Part shown: positions 60,406-64,000 of the stretch, piece after piece | How the letters are laid out: each line of letters begins with the position of its first letter | Position numbering within the stretch: position 1 is the stretch's first letter | DNA from: Streptomyces sp. NBC_01216 | GTDB lineage: Bacteria > Actinomycetota > Actinomycetes > Streptomycetales > Streptomycetaceae | Direction of reading: 5' to 3' | NCBI RefSeq assembly: GCF_035994945.1 | Contig: NZ_CP108677.1 | Coordinates: forward strand, 1 to 64,000 | DNA length: 64,000 nucleotides | The notes under the pieces: model-generated | The model's database searches: none | What the model saw: the letters and a program-made list of their open reading frames with translations, nothing else | Told to the model about the DNA's origin: nothing | Translations under genes and position numbers: made by a program

Positions 60406-62403
60406 TCATGCGGCGGCGGGGACCTTGGCGTCCGCGTCCGCGCCGGTGGCGGCCGGGGTGGCGCCCCCGGCCGCGGTCTCCGGCTTGCGGTGGCTCTTGA
60501 GCAGCACCACCAGGGCGGCGGTGACCGCCGTGCCGGCCGCGATGGCCAGCAGGAAGAGCAGCGGATTCCCGATCAGCGGGACGACGAAGACGCCGCCGTG
60601 CGGAGCGCGGAGCGTGGTGCCGAACGCCATCGCCAAGGCACCGGTCACGGCTCCGCCGGCCATCGCGGACGGGATCACGCGCAGCGGGTCCGCCGCGGCG
60701 AACGGGATGGCGCCCTCGCTGATGAAGGAGGCACCGAGGACCCAGGCCGCCTTGCCGTTGTCCCGCTCCGTCTTCGTGAACAGCTTCCCGCGCACGGTCG
60801 TCGCCAGCGCCATGCCCAGCGGCGGGACCATACCCGCCGCCATGACGGCGGCCATGACCTTGAGGCTGCCGTCGGTGGGGTCGGCGAGGCCGCCGACGGC
60901 GAAGGCGTAAGCCACCTTGTTGACCGGACCGCCGAGGTCGAAGCACATCATGAGGCCGAGCAGGACCCCGAGCAGGACGGCATTGCCGCCGGACAGGCCA
61001 CCCAGCCAGTCGGTCAGGGCCTTCTGCAGGGAGGCGATGGGCTTGCCAACGACGACGAACATCAGGAATCCGACGACGGCGGACGAGATCAGCGGGATCA
61101 CGACCACAGGCATGACACCGCGCAGCACGGACGGGACATGGACGCGCTGGACGGCCTTCACCACGGCCCCCGCGATCAGACCGGCGGCGAGCCCGCCGAG
61201 GAAGCCTGCCTCGATGGTGACCGCGAGCGCGCCGCCGACGAAGCCCGGTACGAGGCCGGGTCTGTCGGCCATGCCGTAGGCGATGTATCCGGCGAGCACG
61301 GGGACGAGGAAGCCGAACGCGGCGCCGCCGATCTGGAACATCAGCGCGGCCCAGCTCGCGGCCTCCGTCCACACGAAGTGCTCGGCGACGGAGGGGGCGC
61401 TGTTGATCTCGTAGCCGCCGACGGCGAAGGCGAGGGCGATGAGCAGGCCGCCCGCGGCGACGAACGGCACCATGTAACTGACTCCGGTCATCAGCCACTT
61501 GCGCAGCCGGGTGCCGAAGTGGTCGCCGAGGGCGCCGGTGTCCATGGGTGCGGGACCGACTGCCGCGGCGGTTCTCTCGCCGCGTTCGGCCCTGCCCCGT
61601 ACCTCCGCTACGAGTTCGGCGGGCCGGTTGATCGCGGCCTTGACCCCGGCGTCGACGGTGGGCTTGCCGGCGAACCGTTCCTTCTCCCTGACCTCGACGT
61701 CATGGGCCAGGATCACACCGTGGGCCGCCGCGATCACATCAGGATCGAGCCGGGCGAATCCGGCCGAGCCCTGTGTCTCGACGACGATCTCGACTCCCGC
61801 CGCCTCGCCGGCCTTCTGGAGGGACTCGGCGGCCATGTAGGTGTGGGCGATCCCGGTGGGGCAGGAGGTGACGGCCACGATCCGGAACGGCGCGGCCTCA
61901 GGCGCAGGGGTGCCCGCCGGGACCTCGCCGGGCGCCGGGCCGTCCGCGGGCGTGGCCGGAGCCTCGTCCCCGCGGACCAGGGCCGCGACCGCCGCCGGGT
62001 CGCGCTCCGCGCGGAGCGCGGCGGTGAAGGCGGGGTCCATGAGCCGCCGGGCCAGCGACGACAGGATCGTCAGGTGGTCGTCGTCCGCGCCCGCCGGCGC
62101 GGCTATCAGGAAGATCAGGTCGGCCGGCCCGTCCGGGGCACCGAAGTCGATGCCGGAGGCGCTGCGGCCGAAGGCGAGGGTCGGGGCGGTGACATGCTCG
62201 CTGCGGCAGTGCGGAATGCCGATGCCACCGTCGAGTCCGGTGGGCATCTGGGCCTCGCGTGCCGCCACGTCGGCGAGGAAGCCGTCGATGTCGGTGACGC
62301 GCCCGGCGGCCACCATCCGCTCGGCGAGGGACCGTGCGGCGGCTTGCTTGGTCTCGGCGGACAGGTCGACGTCGACCAGTCCTGCGGTGATCAACTCACT
62401 CAT
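60406..62403 (-). CDS. fruA: fructose PTS permease, EIIABC
   Basis: 665 aa; ATG at 62403, AAGGAG 7 bp upstream. IIA domain first (about 1-150) with phospho-His65 in GGIGIPHCRSEHV. A Pro/Ala linker leads to IIB (about 172-280) with phospho-Cys181 in AVTSCPTGIAHTYM. IIC (about 300-650) has about nine to ten membrane helices (MTGVSYMVPFVAAGGLLIAL and others) and ends with a short cytosolic tail. It imports fructose and phosphorylates it to fructose-1-phosphate. Confidence 0.93.
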   Translation of the reverse strand: MSELITAGLVDVDLSAETKQAAARSLAERMVAAGRVTDIDGFLADVAAREAQMPTGLDGGIGIPHCRSEHVTAPTLAFGRSASGIDFGAPDGPADLIFLIAAPAGADDDHLTILSSLARRLMDPAFTAALRAERDPAAVAALVRGDEAPATPADGPAPGEVPAGTPAPEAAPFRIVAVTSCPTGIAHTYMAAESLQKAGEAAGVEIVVETQGSAGFARLDPDVIAAAHGVILAHDVEVREKERFAGKPTVDAGVKAAINRPAELVAEVRGRAERGERTAAAVGPAPMDTGALGDHFGTRLRKWLMTGVSYMVPFVAAGGLLIALAFAVGGYEINSAPSVAEHFVWTEAASWAALMFQIGGAAFGFLVPVLAGYIAYGMADRPGLVPGFVGGALAVTIEAGFLGGLAAGLIAGAVVKAVQRVHVPSVLRGVMPVVVIPLISSAVVGFLMFVVVGKPIASLQKALTDWLGGLSGGNAVLLGVLLGLMMCFDLGGPVNKVAYAFAVGGLADPTDGSLKVMAAVMAAGMVPPLGMALATTVRGKLFTKTERDNGKAAWVLGASFISEGAIPFAAADPLRVIPSAMAGGAVTGALAMAFGTTLRAPHGGVFVVPLIGNPLLFLLAIAAGTAVTAALVVLLKSHRKPETAAGGATPAATGADADAKVPAAA

Positions 62404-62548
62404 CACGCGGCTCCTTGCTCGCGAACCGCCGCGGGGGCGGTGGTGGGACATGGTGGTGCTGCATCCGCCGGGCGGGCCCCGCCGGAGCCGGTGCGGTGGT
62501 ACCGCGCTCCGGTACGAGGGGGACGGAGGGCCCGGCCCGGACGGACGA

Positions 62549-63496
62549 TCATGGCGCCGGCTCCCCGAGGACCCGGTCCAGCGGGACGGACCGGGTGACC
62601 GTCACCGCCGCCGGATCCAGGTGGCCGGGTGACGGCATCACGCTCCCCGGCAGCTGGACGGCGGCGGTTCCGTGGGCGACGGCGGCGGCGAGGGCGGCGG
62701 GGCCGCTGCCGCCGGCGCTGAGGAAACCCGCCAGGGACGCGTCCCCGGCACCGACGTTGCTGCGGACCGCCTCGGCGGGCGCATGGCCGAACCAGGTGCC
62801 GGTGTCGTCGACGAGCAACTGGCCGTCGGCGCCCAGACTGGCCAGTACCGCCAGGGCTCCCCGTTCGCGCAGCTCCTCCGCCGCCTTGACGGCGTCGCCG
62901 ACGGTGGCGAGGGGGCGCCCGACGGCCTCGGCGAGTTCCTCGGCGTTGGGTTTGACCACGTCGGGCCCTTCCCGCAGCGCGGTCGTCAGGGCCGCGCCGG
63001 AGGTGTCGAGGGCGACCCGGGCGCCTGCCCGGTGGAGGCGTGCCACCAGCTCGGCGTACCATTCGGGGCGCAGACCGCGCGGCAGGCTGCCGCAGCAGGC
63101 GATCCACTCCGCGTCGGCGGAGCGGGTCCGTACCGTCTCCAGCAGCGCCTCGGCCTCCGCGGCCGTGAGGTCGGGGCCGGCCGCGTTCACCTTGGTGAGG
63201 GTGCCGTCGGGTTCGACGAGCGTGATGTTGACGCGGGTGGAGCCGGCCACGGGGACACCGGCGGCCTCGATGCCGTGTTCCCCCAGCAACCGGTCGAGCA
63301 GCGCGCCCTCGGGCCCGCCGAGCGGCACCACGGCCACGGTGCGGTGACCGGCGGCGGCGACCGCACGGGACACGTTGACGCCCTTGCCGCCGGGGTCGAC
63401 GCGGTCCCTGGCGGCGCGCAGCACCGCTCCGCGGTCCAGGGACGGCAGTTCGTAGGTACGGTCCAGGCTCGGGTTCGGGGTGATGGTGAGGATCAT
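62549..63496 (-). CDS. fruK: 1-phosphofructokinase
   Basis: 315 aa; ATG at 63496 overlapping the fruR stop by 4 bp. PfkB family: MILTITPNPSLDRTY start, DPGGKGVNVSRAVAAAGH substrate motif, VVKPNAEELAE, and NVGAGDASLAGFL with the catalytic Asp of the GAGD anion hole. Converts fructose-1-phosphate to fructose-1,6-bisphosphate. A 145-bp gap before fruA has no gene. Confidence 0.93.
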   Translation of the reverse strand: MILTITPNPSLDRTYELPSLDRGAVLRAARDRVDPGGKGVNVSRAVAAAGHRTVAVVPLGGPEGALLDRLLGEHGIEAAGVPVAGSTRVNITLVEPDGTLTKVNAAGPDLTAAEAEALLETVRTRSADAEWIACCGSLPRGLRPEWYAELVARLHRAGARVALDTSGAALTTALREGPDVVKPNAEELAEAVGRPLATVGDAVKAAEELRERGALAVLASLGADGQLLVDDTGTWFGHAPAEAVRSNVGAGDASLAGFLSAGGSGPAALAAAVAHGTAAVQLPGSVMPSPGHLDPAAVTVTRSVPLDRVLGEPAP

Positions 63497-64000
63497 GCGC
63501 GGACGACCTCCGTGCCCTGCGCCTCGATGGCGCGGGCGTCGTCGGGCGCGAGGCCCGTGTCGGTGATCAGCAGGTCGACGTCCGCGAGGTCGCCGAAGCG
63601 GGCGAAGTGCTGCTGCCCGTACTTGGTGGAGTCGGCCAGCAGGACGACCCTGCGGGCGGCGCCGATGACGGCCCTCTTGACCGCCGCCTCCGCCAGGTCG
63701 GGAGTGGTCAGGCCGCCGTCGGGGGTGAATCCGTTGGTGGCGAGGAAGACGACGTCGGCCTTGATCTCGGCGTACGCCCGCAGCGCCCAGGCGTCGACGG
63801 CGGCGCGGGTGCGGTGTCTCACCCGGCCTCCGACGAGGTGGAGGGCGATGCCCGGGTGGTCGGCGAGCCGGGCGGCGACGGGCAGCGCATGGGTCACGAC
63901 CGTCAGTACCGAATCCACCGGGAGCACCGCGGCCAGCCGGGCGGCCGTGGTGCCGGCGTCCAGGATGACGCTGCCGTCGGCGGGGAGTTCGGCGAGCGCG
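63493..64000 (-). CDS. fruR: DeoR-family fructose operon regulator, 5' end cut by window
   Basis: The C-terminal sugar-phosphate-sensing domain is present (ADGSVILDAGTTAARLA near the edge, then TVVTHALPVAARLA, HLVGGRVRHRTRA, DVVFLATNGFTPDGGLTTPD, VLLADSTKYGQQHFARFGDL). The N-terminal helix-turn-helix lies beyond 64000. DeoR-type FruR proteins respond to fructose-1-phosphate and control the operon they head. An ATG at 63927 starts a shorter frame but is internal to the domain. Confidence 0.85.
   Translation of the reverse strand, partial: ALAELPADGSVILDAGTTAARLAAVLPVDSVLTVVTHALPVAARLADHPGIALHLVGGRVRHRTRAAVDAWALRAYAEIKADVVFLATNGFTPDGGLTTPDLAEAAVKRAVIGAARRVVLLADSTKYGQQHFARFGDLADVDLLITDTGLAPDDARAIEAQGTEVVRA

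Noticed and set aside
59656..62598. 980-aa rightward frame opposite ptsI-fruA
   Set aside because: Gly/Arg-rich shadow of strongly conserved PTS genes.

Overview
The window is high-GC actinobacterial DNA that looks like Streptomyces. The evidence is strong G/C third-position bias, frequent GTG/TTG starts with GGAGG-type ribosome sites, WhiB, Lsr2-type and DUF6207 proteins, an actinobacterial-type SOS box and actinobacterial IS families. About 58 kb reads as accessory DNA: a large (probably linear) plasmid, a chromosome arm or an integrated element. The last 6 kb is a sugar PTS operon of chromosomal character. No rRNA, tRNA or CRISPR array was recognised.

Layout. 1-0.5 kb: hairpin-rich non-coding DNA. 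0.5-5.5 kb: a deoxyribosyltransferase-like protein, a DEAH helicase with helicase-associated repeats, a truncated IS4 transposase and a secreted protein. 6-8.3 kb: a secreted CdtB-like nuclease fused to lectin-like and P-domain modules, then an IS630 remnant. 8.5-13.6 kb: a replication/transfer block with a replication-relaxation protein, two repeat fields and a MobF-type relaxase. 14-19.3 kb: a tectonin-type protein, a lipoprotein HNH nuclease, DUF6207, two decayed ATP-dependent DNA ligase copies facing away from each other, and a hypothetical protein. 19.6-24.3 kb: an SOS-box-controlled DnaE2-type polymerase with an ImuB-like partner. 24.2-26.4 kb: parA-parB with candidate parS sites inside parB. 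26.4-28.6 kb: a coupled three-gene regulatory operon.

29.5-35.9 kb is one tightly packed leftward operon of nine genes: a small protein, WhiB, an Lsr2-tailed protein, an OB-fold-like protein, an HNH protein, then histidine phosphatase, MetRS-like protein, phosphotransferase-like kinase and nucleotidyltransferase. The last four form an enzyme cassette I cannot match to any known pathway, and it is the best candidate here for an undescribed system. 36-40 kb carries a tyrosine recombinase, an HTH protein and a 17-CxxC zinc-ribbon protein. 40-47 kb has secreted proteins around an intact IS1380 element. 47-50.6 kb has small plasmid-type genes, including a GGDEF protein and one gene with an internal amber codon. 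50.6-54.2 kb has two coupled tyrosine recombinases. 54-58.1 kb is a scrap zone built around an intact IS256 element.

58.15-64 kb holds fruR (cut by the window edge), fruK, fruA, ptsH and ptsI, all leftward. They would import and phosphorylate fructose: EI and HPr pass phosphate from PEP to FruA, and FruK makes fructose-1,6-bisphosphate. The change from broken mobile DNA to this intact operon at about 58.1 kb looks like the edge of the accessory region.
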